Shown here: in pieces, positions 51,545 through 60,629 of the stretch | Numbering within the stretch: the stretch's first letter is position 1 | How the letters are laid out: each line of letters begins with the position of its first letter | Source: Neoroseomonas terrae | GTDB taxonomy: Bacteria; Pseudomonadota; Alphaproteobacteria; Acetobacterales; Acetobacteraceae | Direction of reading: 5' to 3' | NCBI RefSeq assembly: GCF_018129025.1 | Contig: NZ_JAAEDI010000028.1 | Span: 1 to 64,000, forward strand | Length of the DNA stretch: 64,000 nt | Made by a program: the position numbers and the translations under genes | The notes under the pieces: generated by a model | What the model saw: the letters and a program-made list of their open reading frames with translations, nothing else | Database searches by the model: none | Told to the model about the DNA's origin: nothing

Positions 51545-51786
51545 CAGAGAGGGGCTCTGCCCCTCTCCGAACCTCACCCCGCCAGGCCATGGATGGCCTG
51601 GACCGCCATCATTTGGCACCGGGCGCGAAGCCAATTCTCCTGGTCGCAAGACCCTTCCGTGCGCTCAGCCGAAATATGACGATACTCCGACCAGGCGCGC
51701 GGGGTGCCAAGTCAAGGTTTGCAAAGGCCCTTCGGCCTTTGGCGGGGTAGGGTTCGGGAAGGGGCGGAGCCCTTTCCTGATCCGCC
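51545..51786 (-). repeat. Dispersed hairpin element, copy G (inverted orientation)
   Basis: The orientation is as in copy F. The right-type arm comes first: hairpin GAGAGGGGC/GCCCCTCTC (51547-51567), ACCTCACCCCG, then stem CCAGGCCAT/ATGGCCTGG (51583-51602) and ACCGCCATCATTTGG. The left-type arm is inverted: core at 51722-51741, GGGGTAGGG linker, GGGAAGGGGC/GCCCTTTCC hairpin ending near 51779. It lies downstream of degP and ~315 bp before kup, and is the only copy between genes that are not convergent or one operon. Confidence 0.85.
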
Positions 51787-51939
51787 CACGACCGCCAAGC
51801 TTCGCGCAAATGAGGCAAAGCCCGCCGAGCCATCCTGTCACGACGAAGGGCGCCCCGGCCCGCAAGTTGGTCAGGCGCGACGGTTAGCTGTCCTCACCCT
51901 GCGCGCGCTGGGCGACAGGCGGGTTTGACGCCATTCGCC

Positions 51940-51985
51940 GGTGGCGCCCGGCATCAGGCAAAAGTTTACAAAGGACTCCAGCGCA
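51940..51985 (-). repeat. Decayed fragment of the dispersed element
   Basis: GGTGGCGCCCGGCATCAGGC and the following AAAAGTTTACAAAGGACTCC resemble parts of the spacer and the left-arm core (GTTTGCAAAGGCC) of the nearby copy G, with the hairpin lost. It may be a remnant of an older copy. The rest of 51790-52100 before kup shows no gene that I can support. Confidence 0.35.
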
Positions 51986-52100
51986 GGTCCCATCCCACCA
52001 GCAGCCATCCGGTCCCGCGGGATCGTCATTGGGGCAGGATTGCGGCGACCGGGCTAGCGGGCCTATCACTTCCCGCCGTGACGCACCGCAATGAGGGTCC

Positions 52101-53990
52101 GTGTCCCCTTCCCATACTGGCGCCGACAAGAACACCGCGCTGACGCCGGCGCTCGTTCTCGGTGTGCTCGGTGTCGTCTACGGCGACATCGGCACCTCGC
52201 CCCTTTACGCACTGCGCGCCGCGCTGCTGCATTTCTCCAGCGACGGGCTGGAGCGCTGGGAGATCCTCGGCATCCTCAGCCTGATCATCTGGTCGCTGAT
52301 CCTGACCGTCACGGTGAAGTACGTCGTCTTCATCCTGCGGGCCGATAACCGTGGCGAGGGCGGCATCCTGGCGCTGATGGCCCTGGCACAGCGCAGCGTG
52401 GAATCCGCCCGCGCGCGATGGTCCATCGCCCTGATCGGCATCGTCGGCGCCTGCCTGTTCTTCGGCGACGGCATCATCACCCCGGCCATTTCAGTGCTGT
52501 CTGCCGTCGAGGGCCTGAAGGTTGTGGACGAAACCTTCGAGACGGCGGTGATCCCGATCGCGGTCGTCATCCTCGTCGCGCTGTTCCTGGTGCAGTACCG
52601 CGGCACCCAGAGCATGGGGGCGGTGTTCGGCCCGATCTGCGCCGTCTGGTTCTTCGTGCTCGGCGTGCTGGGCGTGATCGAGATCGTCATCAACCCGACC
52701 GTGCTCGCGGCCCTGTCGCCGCACTACGCGGTGCAGTTTTGCCTCGAATACCAGCTCGTCTCCTTCGTCGCCTTCGGCTCGGTCGTGCTGGCGGTGACGG
52801 GGGCGGAGGCGCTGTACGCCGATATGGGCCATTTCGGGCGCCGGCCTATCCGCTGGGCCTGGCTGTGGTTCGTGCTGCCGGCGCTGGTGCTGAACTATCT
52901 CGGCCAGGGGGCGCTGCTGCTGAGAACACCCTCGGCGCTCGAGAACCCGTTTTACCTGCTCGCCCCCGACTGGTTCCGCCTGCCGCTGGTGCTGCTCGCG
53001 ACCGCGGCGACCATCATCGCGAGCCAGGCCATGATCTCGGGCGCATACACCATCGCGCGGCAGTGCGTGCAGCTCGGCTTCATCCCCCGGATGGAGGTGC
53101 GCCACACCTCGGAGACCGAGGAAGGGCAGATCTACATGCCGCAGGTGAACACGCTGCTGCTGATCGGCGTGCTGATCCTGGTATTGGCGTTCCACACCTC
53201 GGACAACCTCGCGGCGGCCTACGGGATTGCGGTGACGGGCACCTTCGTCTGCACCTCGATCCTCGCGATCCTCGTCTTCCACCGGCGCTTCGGCTGGTCC
53301 TGGCCGCTGGTCATCGGGGTGTTCGGGCCGCTGCTGATCCTCGACCTGCTGTTCTTCTTCGCGAATGTGCTGAAGATCCCGCAGGGCGGCTATGTGCCGC
53401 TGGTGCTGGGCGCCGCGCTGTTCGCCATGATGACGACCTGGCATCGGGGACGCGAACTGCTGTTCGCCCGCTTCCGGCAGGACGGGCTACCGCTCAAATC
53501 CTTCATCGCGCGACTGCCGCAGTCCCGTACCATCCGGGTGCCCGGCACCGCGGTGTTCATGACCAGCCAGGCGGATTTCCTGCCCGGCGCGCTGCTGCAC
53601 AACCTGAAGCACAACAAGGTGCTGCATGAGCGCGTGCTGTTCGTGACCGTCACCAATGAGGGCATTCCGGTGGTGCCGCCCGACCGCCGGCGCGAGGTGG
53701 AGGAGCTGTCCCCCAACATCCACCGTGTCTTCCTGCGCTACGGCTTCCAGGAAAGCCCGAACATCCCGCGGGAGCTGGAGGCGCTGAAGGACGTTGGTAT
53801 TCCGTTCGAGCCGATGCAGACTTCCTACTTCCTCGGCCGCGAGACGGTGGTGGCGGCCGCGGTACCGAAGATGTCGCGCTGGCAGCAATGGCTGTTCACC
53901 ATCATGTCACGCAACGCGGTACCGGCGACGGAGTTCTTCCGAATCCCATCCGACCGCGTGGTCGAACTGGGGGTAAGGGTGGCGATCTGA
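52101..53990 (+). CDS. kup: Low-affinity potassium transporter Kup
   Basis: A 629-residue K+/H+ symporter with twelve predicted membrane helices (~residues 15-440) and a ~170-residue cytoplasmic C-terminus. The family opening is clear: '[20 protein letters not shown]', then '[15 protein letters not shown]', '[20 protein letters not shown]' and '[19 protein letters not shown]'. The length is typical (620-640). The start is GTG 52101, after GAGGG; the ATG at 52091 is in another frame. It starts 834 bp beyond degP and is followed after only 2 bp by a small unknown gene. Confidence 0.93.
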   Translation: MSPSHTGADKNTALTPALVLGVLGVVYGDIGTSPLYALRAALLHFSSDGLERWEILGILSLIIWSLILTVTVKYVVFILRADNRGEGGILALMALAQRSVESARARWSIALIGIVGACLFFGDGIITPAISVLSAVEGLKVVDETFETAVIPIAVVILVALFLVQYRGTQSMGAVFGPICAVWFFVLGVLGVIEIVINPTVLAALSPHYAVQFCLEYQLVSFVAFGSVVLAVTGAEALYADMGHFGRRPIRWAWLWFVLPALVLNYLGQGALLLRTPSALENPFYLLAPDWFRLPLVLLATAATIIASQAMISGAYTIARQCVQLGFIPRMEVRHTSETEEGQIYMPQVNTLLLIGVLILVLAFHTSDNLAAAYGIAVTGTFVCTSILAILVFHRRFGWSWPLVIGVFGPLLILDLLFFFANVLKIPQGGYVPLVLGAALFAMMTTWHRGRELLFARFRQDGLPLKSFIARLPQSRTIRVPGTAVFMTSQADFLPGALLHNLKHNKVLHERVLFVTVTNEGIPVVPPDRRREVEELSPNIHRVFLRYGFQESPNIPRELEALKDVGIPFEPMQTSYFLGRETVVAAAVPKMSRWQQWLFTIMSRNAVPATEFFRIPSDRVVELGVRVAI

Positions 53991-53992
53991 CG

Positions 53993-54364
53993 ATGGCGAC
54001 GGTGACGGTTCTTCTCGCCCTGGCTGCCGGTCCCGGCTTCCCGAGGGGGAGTCCGGACCACCGCTACGAGATTGAGCTGGCGCTCGACGGTGCCGGGCGG
54101 CCGGACGCCGCAGCGTGGGAGGCGGACCCGACGCCATGGCGGGCGCGGCGCATCGCGCCGGATACGCCGCCAAGCACAGGCGATGTACAGTTCGACGCGG
54201 ATAACGGGTGGTCGATTCGCTTCTACCACGCCACGGCCGACAGCCCCGACGCGCCTGAGACGCGGTTCCAGGCCGGCGCGGATGCGCTGCGGCCCGGGAG
54301 CTACGTGTCGGTCAGCGAGCCGGACGGAGTCGGGTACGCCTACCGCGTCGTTGGAGTCGGCTGA
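53993..54364 (+). CDS. Small protein of unknown function coupled to kup
   Basis: A 123-residue protein I do not recognise. It opens 'MATVTVLLALAAGPGFPRGS' and has an acidic, proline-rich body with probable beta-strands ('[20 protein letters not shown]', 'GDVQFDADNGWSIRFYH', 'YVSVSEPDGVGYAYRVVGVG'). There is no signal peptide, membrane segment or cysteine. ATG 53993 lies 2 bp after the kup stop, implying translational coupling and perhaps a link to potassium transport. The stop is 9 bp from the convergent DUF3576 gene. Codon pattern and composition look like those of a real gene. Confidence 0.65.
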   Translation: MATVTVLLALAAGPGFPRGSPDHRYEIELALDGAGRPDAAAWEADPTPWRARRIAPDTPPSTGDVQFDADNGWSIRFYHATADSPDAPETRFQAGADALRPGSYVSVSEPDGVGYAYRVVGVG

Positions 54365-54373
54365 TCCCTGGCG

Positions 54374-54937
54374 TCAGCCGCCCGCGGTCTGGCTGCGCAG
54401 TTCCCGCGCGCGGGCGAGGACCCGGTCCTCGAGCTCCGCAGCAGTCGCCGGCGTTACCGGAGCATCGATCCAGGTGCTGCCCTGCCGGACCTGGCGGAAC
54501 ATCGAAACGCGCACGCCGTCCGACCGCAGCGTCCGGCCCATCACATAGGCCGTCGCCTTGAAGCGCTCGCTCGTGGTGCCAGGGGGCGAGTACCAGTCCG
54601 TGATGATCACCCCGCCGAAGGGGTCAGCCGAGGCCAGCGGCATGAAGGAAAGCGTGTCGAGCGTCGCGCGCCACAGATAGGCGTTGACCCCGAGCCCGGC
54701 GCCCCCGCCGCCGGCTCCGCTGTCTTCCGGCCGGCTTCGTGAGGTGCCGAACAGCACGAGCCCGTCATCCTGCCCTGTGATGCGGCCGCGCACGCGGTCG
54801 CGGCCAGACTGGGAAGTATATTCGTCCCGGCCGACATTGCGGACTTCATCGTCGCCGCAGGCGCCGACCAGAACGACGACGGCAAGGGCGCTGAACAGGG
54901 GCGCGGAACGACGCCAGCGGAGGGTGGCACGGGTCAT
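54374..54937 (-). CDS. DUF3576 domain lipoprotein
   Basis: A 187-residue predicted outer-membrane-directed lipoprotein. Basic n-region, hydrophobic stretch, and lipobox VGAC with Cys27. The C-terminal ~120 residues contain the DUF3576 hallmarks 'GVNAYLWRATLDTLSFMPLA', 'DPFGGVIITDWYSPP' and 'RFKATAYVMGRTLRSDGVRV'. The family is widespread in alphaproteobacteria, without an assigned function. A glycine-rich loop (GAGGGGAGLG) precedes the domain. ATG 54937 is chosen for the signal sequence; its ribosome site is weak. Confidence 0.87.
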   Translation of the reverse strand: MTRATLRWRRSAPLFSALAVVVLVGACGDDEVRNVGRDEYTSQSGRDRVRGRITGQDDGLVLFGTSRSRPEDSGAGGGGAGLGVNAYLWRATLDTLSFMPLASADPFGGVIITDWYSPPGTTSERFKATAYVMGRTLRSDGVRVSMFRQVRQGSTWIDAPVTPATAAELEDRVLARARELRSQTAGG

Positions 54938-55006
54938 GGGGCCGTCTTGTAGCGCCGGAACGGTGGCGCTGAAAAGGCGAAGGCGGCCGAAACGCTTCAC
55001 ACCGTA

Positions 55007-57295
55007 TTACACGGGCACGGCGAATGCTTCCGGCGGCGCCCCAGCGCGGTGCCGATCGCGCATGACGCGGAAGGCGGCTTCTAGATTGCGCGTGTAGCGG
55101 GGGGTGTCGAAAAGGGTGCAGCTCGGCAGCGCAGCATCGAGGCGCGCGCGGATGGCGGTAAGCGCCGGCCGGTCGGCGGCGAGGGCGATGGCGCGCGCCT
55201 CGAAGGCTGCCGCGCTGTCGGCGATCAGCTCGGGCAGGCCGACCGCGCGCAGCAGGCTGGCGGCGACGCGGCCGGCGAAGGCCTCGCCGGCCCGCGTCAG
55301 CACCGGCAGCCCGGCGCCGAGCGCGTCGCAGGCCGTGGTGTGGGCATTGTAGGGCAGCGTATCGAGGAACAGGTCCGCCAGCGCGTGGCGGCCGAGATGG
55401 TCGGCATGGTCCACCCGGCCGGCCATGATCAGCCGCGCCGGATCGATGGCGCGGTCCGCGGCGGCCTGCTTCAGGTTCCGCGTGGCGGCCGCGCTTTCCT
55501 CCCGCAGCCACAGCACCGAACCTGGCGTCGCGGCGAGGATGCGCATCAGGCCGTCGAAGGCCTCGGGCAGGATTTTGTGGGTGTTGTTGAAGCAGCAGAA
55601 GACGATGCCGTCCTCGGGCAGGCCGAACTGCGTGCGGGTCAGGCCGGCGATCGTGACCTCCCGCTGGTCGTCTGTCGGCATGAAGCAGCCGGGCAGGCGG
55701 ACAACCTTCTCGGCGTAGAAGCGGTCCGCGCCCTCTGGCACGGTGGCCGCGTCGGCGATGACGTAGTCCATGAAGGGCGCGCCCATCGTTCCCGGATAGC
55801 CGAGGAAGACCGCCTGTACCGGCGCAATGCCGTGGGAGAACAGGGCGGTGCGCGAATTCCCCGTATAGCCGTTGAGGTTGACGGCGATATCGAGGCCCAG
55901 CCCGCGGACATGCGCGATGGCTGCGGCATCGGGCATGGAGGAACAATCGTGGAAGTTCTCCACCGCCGCCCGCAGCCGGGCCTCCACCGAATCCCCGGTC
56001 AGCCGGCCAAGTGAGATCGCATGCACCTCGAAGGCGTCGCGGTCATGCAGTTCCAGCAACCGGGCCATCAGATGGCCAACGGCGTGTTCCCGCAGCTCGC
56101 CGCTGACATAGCCGATGCGGATGCGGCCGCCATCGGGCGGCGCGGGCAGGGCCGCGCGGCGGGTAGGTTGATTCTCCCGGGCATGAAGGCCTGCGCAGCG
56201 CAGATGCAGGGCGGGATCGTCGGCGATGCACAGCGCCTCGAACGGTGGCAGGCGAAGGCTGCCCTCGGCGGCGCCGGCCAGCACGGCGTCGCGGGTGGTC
56301 GCAAAGTCGGTCCAGTCACACAGCCGCAACCGGTTGAACAGCAGCATGGGCAGCGCCGCATCGGGGGACCGCCCGGCCGGCAGGGCGGCGGCGCGGGCGA
56401 AGGCGGCGACAGCGCCTTCGGGGTCCTTGGCGCCGAGCCGGATGTTGCCGCTGATGAGCTGGACGCTGCGGGAGGCGGGGTAGAGCGCGGCGGCGCGGTC
56501 GATGGCCTCGATCGCGGCGGCATCGCGCCCAAGGCTGCTCAGCGCGAGCGCCTGACCGGTCAGGCCACGTTCCAGTTCGGGCTCGCGGCGCAGCACCTCG
56601 TCAAAGACCTCGAGGGCCGGGGCGTTGTCGTTGAGGTTCAGCAGACCCTGGCCCAGCGTGGTCAGGATCTGGATGGTGACGCCGTGGCGGCCTGCCCGGC
56701 CGCGCAGGAATTCGACCGAATCCCGGTGGCGGCCCACCTGCTGCAGGGCGGCGCCAGCATGGGCCGCGGCCGCGGCGTGGGCCGGGTCGGCCTTGAGCGC
56801 CGCATGGAAGGCGGTCAGCGCCTCCTCCGCGCGGCCGAGTGCCATCAGGCAGATGCCTAGGTTGTTGTGGAAATCGGCATCCATGCCGTCGAAGCGGCGC
56901 AGCAGGATGGTGCGGAAGACCTCCAGCGCCTCGGCGTGGCGGCCCATCTCCAGCAACGCGTCAGCCAGGTTGAAATGGGCGAAGGCGAAGGCCGGGCCAG
57001 CCTGGATCGCGCGCCGGAAACTGTCGACAGCCTCCGGCTGGCGGCCCAGTGCGCGCTGCACGTTGCCCACGTCGTTCAGCAGCGCGGGATCGCGCGGCGC
57101 GCCGACCAGTGCGGTGTGCAGGTGCGGCAGGGCGGAGGCGGCATCGCCGGCGGCGGCAAGTGCGATACCGAGCAGTCGGTTGACCTGAACGCCGCCACGG
57201 TCCCGCGGCAACGCGCGGCGGTAGCAGGCGATGGCATCGTCAAGCCGGCCAGCCTGATGCAGGGCGATGCAGTGGTTCAGATCGGCGGCGGCCAT
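55007..57295 (-). CDS. TPR protein with O-GlcNAc transferase-like (GT41/SPINDLY) domain
   Basis: A 762-residue cytoplasmic protein. Residues ~1-330 form about nine tetratricopeptide repeats (for example 'FAHFNLADALLEMGRHAEAL', 'DFHNNLGICLMALGRAEEAL'). Residues ~390-750 form a GT41-type glycosyltransferase: 'IRIGYVSGELREHAVGHLM', 'LDIAVNLNGYTGNSRTALF', 'VQAVFLGYPGTMGAPFMDY' and the UDP-sugar region 'ALADLFLDTLPYNAHTTACDALGAG'. It probably transfers a sugar to proteins. AAGGAAG eight bases before ATG 57295 fixes the start; the frame open to 57868 is the antisense of the porin. It lies downstream of the porin gene, beyond a terminator. Confidence 0.88.
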   Translation of the reverse strand: MAAADLNHCIALHQAGRLDDAIACYRRALPRDRGGVQVNRLLGIALAAAGDAASALPHLHTALVGAPRDPALLNDVGNVQRALGRQPEAVDSFRRAIQAGPAFAFAHFNLADALLEMGRHAEALEVFRTILLRRFDGMDADFHNNLGICLMALGRAEEALTAFHAALKADPAHAAAAAHAGAALQQVGRHRDSVEFLRGRAGRHGVTIQILTTLGQGLLNLNDNAPALEVFDEVLRREPELERGLTGQALALSSLGRDAAAIEAIDRAAALYPASRSVQLISGNIRLGAKDPEGAVAAFARAAALPAGRSPDAALPMLLFNRLRLCDWTDFATTRDAVLAGAAEGSLRLPPFEALCIADDPALHLRCAGLHARENQPTRRAALPAPPDGGRIRIGYVSGELREHAVGHLMARLLELHDRDAFEVHAISLGRLTGDSVEARLRAAVENFHDCSSMPDAAAIAHVRGLGLDIAVNLNGYTGNSRTALFSHGIAPVQAVFLGYPGTMGAPFMDYVIADAATVPEGADRFYAEKVVRLPGCFMPTDDQREVTIAGLTRTQFGLPEDGIVFCCFNNTHKILPEAFDGLMRILAATPGSVLWLREESAAATRNLKQAAADRAIDPARLIMAGRVDHADHLGRHALADLFLDTLPYNAHTTACDALGAGLPVLTRAGEAFAGRVAASLLRAVGLPELIADSAAAFEARAIALAADRPALTAIRARLDAALPSCTLFDTPRYTRNLEAAFRVMRDRHRAGAPPEAFAVPV

Positions 57296-57353
57296 GGCCG
57301 GCTTCCTTCCCGCGGAACGACGGACCCGCTGCGGCCGGCCCCTGAAAGACGAA

Positions 57354-57379
57354 GGGCGGCAGGGTTTCCCCTGCCGCCC
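57354..57379 (-). terminator. Porin terminator
   Basis: GGGCGGCAGGG pairs with CCCTGCCGCCC through 11 bp around a 4-nt loop. In the porin direction (minus strand) the stem is followed by TTCGTCTTTC, a moderately T-rich tail. It lies 23 bp beyond the porin stop and 59 bp before the TPR gene start. Confidence 0.75.
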
Positions 57380-57401
57380 CCGCTGCTTCGATCCCGAAGG
57401 A

Positions 57402-58880
57402 TCAGAAGGCGACGCGAATGCCCGCCACGGCGACGTTGATCGTGCGGGTGTTGCTGCCGTTGAACGAGGCCAGGTTGGTGCCGGCGCCGCCCGTGTAGCG
57501 GGCGTTGGTCGGCGCCGAAGTCGGCACGTTCTCGTCGTTGATGTTGTTGTACAGGCCGTAGAGCACCAGGCCCGGCGCCAGGTTGTAGGCGACGCCGACG
57601 CCCCACAGGGTCTGCTGGCGGTCATCCAGGTTGCGGATCGTGCCGGCCGTGCCGACACCGCAGCTGGTGTTCGCGGGACCGATGGTGCACGCACCGTTGC
57701 CCTGCCAGCCCTGGCCGAACACCGCGCCGAACACCAGCGGACCCATCGTGTAGGTCGCGCCAAGCAGATAGTGCTTCGCGCCGTCCACACCGGCGTTGAC
57801 CGCGGAACCGGCCGGGGCCGAACCGCGATACTCACCCCAGGTGTATTCGCCGCCGACCGAGAAGCCATAGCCCGTCAGCACGAGGCCGGCGGTGTAGGCG
57901 GACACGTTCTGCGCGCGGATGCCGATCGCCGTGCCGTTGCCGTTCAGCAGCGGCGGGCTGGCGAACTGGGCACCGAAGCCGGCGTTCACGCCCACCGGGC
58001 CGAACGTGCCGCGGTAGCGGATCGCGGCGGACAGCTCGTTCTCGAGGCCCGTGCGGTCGCGCTGCGCCTGCGAGGTGTTGCCCTCGATGTTGGTGCGCTC
58101 ACCCTCGTTCCGGTTCGGCGAGTACGACATGCCGAAGTCGAAGCCGGCGAACTGCGGCGACAGGTAGATGATCTTCGTCGCGTCGTTGCCGTCGTTGATG
58201 CCCGACATGATGTACGGGACGCTGTCAGCCAGGCCGGTCTGGACGATGAACTCGTCCCACTCGGCGTCGCCGCCGAGGGCCTGGGAGGCCGGAGCGCGGA
58301 CCTGCAGCAGCGAGGCGGCGCTGTCTTCCTGACCGAAGCGGAAGGTGCCGAAGCCGTCGATGCCGATGTAGCCGTACAGCTCGTCGAAGGACACCGTCGT
58401 GCCGTCACCCGCGGTGGCGACCACGTTGTCCATCTGGAGCTCGAACACCGCACCGTAGGTCAGGCCGTTGTTGGTGCGGCCGTCCACGAAGACGTTCAGC
58501 TCGGCGTCGTTGCGGAAGTCATACCGCGAACGGGCGCGCGCTGCGTTGGTGCCGTTCGCGGGCACGGTGTTGCGGCTGCGGCCGCGGTCCCAGTCGTCCT
58601 GGACCGCGCCGGCGGCGAAGGCGAAGTAGCCGCCGAGCCGGATGCTCAGGCCACCGGCACCGGACATCGCCGGGGTCGGGGGCACGACCACCGGGGTCGC
58701 CGGCGCCTGGCGGCCGACGTTCAGCGGCTCCGGCGCGACGCCGACGGTGCCGGGAGCGGTGGGAACCGTCACACCCTGGCCGATGGCACCACCGCCGCCG
58801 AACGTCGTCTGGGCGAAAGCCCCCGGCGCCAGCAGGGCGGCGCCGACAACGGCGGTCGTCCCCAGCAGAATCTTGCGCAT
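57402..58880 (-). CDS. Alphaproteobacterial porin (Gram-negative porin family)
   Basis: A 492-residue outer-membrane porin. Signal peptide MRKILLGTTAVVGAALLAPG followed by AFAQ, a ~50-residue glycine/proline-rich segment, then barrel strands: 'LSIRLGGYFAFAAGAVQDDW', 'YDFRNDAELNVFVDGRTNNG', 'GLTYGAVFELQMD', 'FGTFRFGQEDSAASLLQVRA' and the C-terminal 'NVAVAGIRVAF' with terminal phenylalanine. Codons are strongly biased to GC-ending forms and the ribosome site is strong (GAGGAGG), suggesting high expression. ATG 58880 is preferred to an upstream frame. A 14-bp palindrome lies just upstream of the ribosome site. Confidence 0.9.
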   Translation of the reverse strand: MRKILLGTTAVVGAALLAPGAFAQTTFGGGGAIGQGVTVPTAPGTVGVAPEPLNVGRQAPATPVVVPPTPAMSGAGGLSIRLGGYFAFAAGAVQDDWDRGRSRNTVPANGTNAARARSRYDFRNDAELNVFVDGRTNNGLTYGAVFELQMDNVVATAGDGTTVSFDELYGYIGIDGFGTFRFGQEDSAASLLQVRAPASQALGGDAEWDEFIVQTGLADSVPYIMSGINDGNDATKIIYLSPQFAGFDFGMSYSPNRNEGERTNIEGNTSQAQRDRTGLENELSAAIRYRGTFGPVGVNAGFGAQFASPPLLNGNGTAIGIRAQNVSAYTAGLVLTGYGFSVGGEYTWGEYRGSAPAGSAVNAGVDGAKHYLLGATYTMGPLVFGAVFGQGWQGNGACTIGPANTSCGVGTAGTIRNLDDRQQTLWGVGVAYNLAPGLVLYGLYNNINDENVPTSAPTNARYTGGAGTNLASFNGSNTRTINVAVAGIRVAF

Positions 58881-58896
58881 TCTAGTCCTCCTCATC

Positions 58897-58910
58897 GCCG
58901 GCTAGCCGGC
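58897..58910. promoter_or_regulatory. Perfect palindrome in the porin 5' region
   Basis: GCCGGCTAGCCGGC is a perfect 14-base palindrome a few bases upstream of the porin ribosome site. It could be an operator or a short mRNA hairpin stabilising the leader. The rest of the ~170 bp to the ThiE-like gene shows no clear promoter. Confidence 0.4.
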
Positions 58911-59053
58911 AGTTCCGACGGCCGCCCTGCCCCCCCGGACAAGGTCCGCCGCCGCATTCGGCCAATTCAGGCAGAAGGGCGGCGTCGTGGCCTATGCGAA
59001 CTATGTCCCGCCGCGGCGCCGCGCGGCAACCGCCCAGTCGGGGCCGCCGCGAC

Positions 59054-59698
59054 TTAGCTGAGACACTGTGGCGGGTGCGCCACAGCCTGTGGCGCAAGCC
59101 CGTCGATCGCCGCAAGACCCGCGGCACGCCGCGGCACCCGTGGAGCCGTCGCCGCCGATACGCCGCCGAGGGCGGCTGCGGGAACGCCGAGCCGGCGTGC
59201 CAGTGCCATCCAGCGCAGGGGGCCCAGCGCTGTCGCGCCGGGATGGCTGCGCGTCGCGAAGATCGGTGACAGGAAGGCGAGGTCCGGCCGCAGCCGGCGG
59301 GTCCGGGCCGCCGCCGCCGCCCCGCCATGGGCCGCGACCGTCAGCAGCGCGTGCGGCGCGCCGGCCCGCCGCGCGCGCAGGAAAGGTAGCAGGCCGCGCG
59401 TCATCCGCCGGTCGGGCAGGTGAAGCCCCGCGCCGGCGGCCAGCGCGCTCCGCCCATCTCCAGCCACCAGCAGCACGAGCCTCCGCCGTCGCGCCAGCGA
59501 CGAGAGCCGCCGGAGTACCCCCGCCTCGACGCTGCGCGCCAGCACCCCGGACCCGCGTGGCAGCCGCCGGGCCGCGGGCAACGGGTCGGGCAGCCGCAGG
59601 GGGTCCGTCACCAGCCACAGTGCGGGCAGCGGTCGGCCATGCCGAAGGCCCGGCGCCAGCCGCCTCGCTTGCGCTGCCATTCGCGCCGCATCATCCAT
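59054..59698 (-). CDS. Thiamine phosphate synthase/TenI-like protein
   Basis: A 214-residue TIM-barrel protein. Family marks are 'AGAGLHLPD' (ThiE has GVHxGQxDLP here), 'LSPIFATRSHPGATALGPLRW' (thiazole-phosphate-binding loop) and the C-terminal phosphate loop 'AALGGVSAATAPRV'. Some ThiE catalytic positions, including the Gln/Asp of the GQxD motif, are replaced, so it may be a TenI-type aminopyrimidine enzyme or a divergent paralogue rather than the main ThiE. It is arginine-rich for the family. It is divergent from yggS, with 46 bp between starts. Confidence 0.72.
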   Translation of the reverse strand: MDDAARMAAQARRLAPGLRHGRPLPALWLVTDPLRLPDPLPAARRLPRGSGVLARSVEAGVLRRLSSLARRRRLVLLVAGDGRSALAAGAGLHLPDRRMTRGLLPFLRARRAGAPHALLTVAAHGGAAAAARTRRLRPDLAFLSPIFATRSHPGATALGPLRWMALARRLGVPAAALGGVSAATAPRVPRRAAGLAAIDGLAPQAVAHPPQCLS

Positions 59699-59744
59699 GG
59701 GACGGATTCCGGTCCGCGCCGATCTGCCTTAGCCTTGTCATCCC

Positions 59745-60416
59745 ATGTCCGACGCCATCGACATCGCCGCCAACCTGGCGACCATCCGCGCCAGGATCGC
59801 CGAGGCCGCCATCCGCGCCAACCGCGATCCCGCTGCCGTCACCCTCGTTGCGGTCTCCAAGACCCATCCGGCGGAGTCCGTCCTCACCGCGCTGGCGGCC
59901 GGCCAGACGGTGTTCGGCGAGAACCGCGTGCAGGAGGCGCAGGCCAAGTTCCCCGACCTGCGCGCCAGCCACCCCGCCCTGCGCCTGCACATCATCGGCG
60001 GGCTGCAGACCAACAAGGCGCGCGACGCGGTGGCTGTCGCCGACGTGATCGAGAGCGTCGACCGGCCGAAGCTTGCCGCCGCCATTGCCGCGGCCATGGC
60101 CCGGGAAGACCGGCGGCCGGACTGCCTCGTGCAGGTGAACACCGGCGACGAGACCCAGAAATCCGGCGTGTCGCGCGATGAAGCCGACGCCTTCATCCGC
60201 GCCGCGCGCGAGGAACATGGCCTGCCCGTGGCCGGGCTGATGTGCATTCCCCCCGCCGAGGGCGATCCGCGACCGCATTTCGCCTATCTGCGCAACCTCG
60301 CCGATCGGCACGGCCTGGCCGTCGTCTCGATGGGCATGAGCGGCGATTTCGAAGCGGCGATCGCCGAGGGGGCCACCCATGTGCGCGTCGGCACCGCCAT
60401 CTTCGGCCGACGGTGA
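59745..60416 (+). CDS. yggS: YggS/PROSC-family PLP homeostasis protein
   Basis: A 223-residue single-domain PLP-binding TIM-barrel related to the alanine racemase N-domain. PLP forms a Schiff base with Lys39 (AVSKTHP). Further family marks are 'GENRVQEAQAKFPDL', 'LHIIGGLQTNKARDAV', 'VQVNTGDETQKSGVS' and 'VSMGMSGDFEAAIAEGATHVRVGTAIFG'. It buffers free PLP and affects amino-acid pools. The usual H-x-I-G-x-L-Q-x-N-K block has G for the expected small residue, within normal variation. The gene may be co-transcribed with the downstream lipoprotein gene, 213 bp away, but that gap is large. Confidence 0.92.
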   Translation: MSDAIDIAANLATIRARIAEAAIRANRDPAAVTLVAVSKTHPAESVLTALAAGQTVFGENRVQEAQAKFPDLRASHPALRLHIIGGLQTNKARDAVAVADVIESVDRPKLAAAIAAAMAREDRRPDCLVQVNTGDETQKSGVSRDEADAFIRAAREEHGLPVAGLMCIPPAEGDPRPHFAYLRNLADRHGLAVVSMGMSGDFEAAIAEGATHVRVGTAIFGRR

Positions 60417-60629
60417 GCGAGCGTTTGCATGCCTCGGACGCCGGCGAATGCATTCGCATGCTTGGCTTCCGCGCCCCGCACCGTTGCGCTGGACGCGGGT
60501 GATGGTCCGGGCGCGGTCGCGCTCTGCGCTCCCGGCCCGATGCACAGCATCGTGCCGAAGGGCCATCGCCTGATTCAGGTCGGTGGTTTGAACAGCCCTG
60601 TCGCAACAGGTGCAAGGATGGAACACCCC

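Noticed and set aside
52091-52140. ATG at 52091 as an alternative kup start
   Set aside because: It is in a different frame from the Kup protein; GTG 52101 gives the family N-terminus.
57296-57868. Extension of the TPR/GT41 protein into the porin region
   Set aside because: The added residues are the antisense of the porin; a strong ribosome site and TPR start mark 57295.
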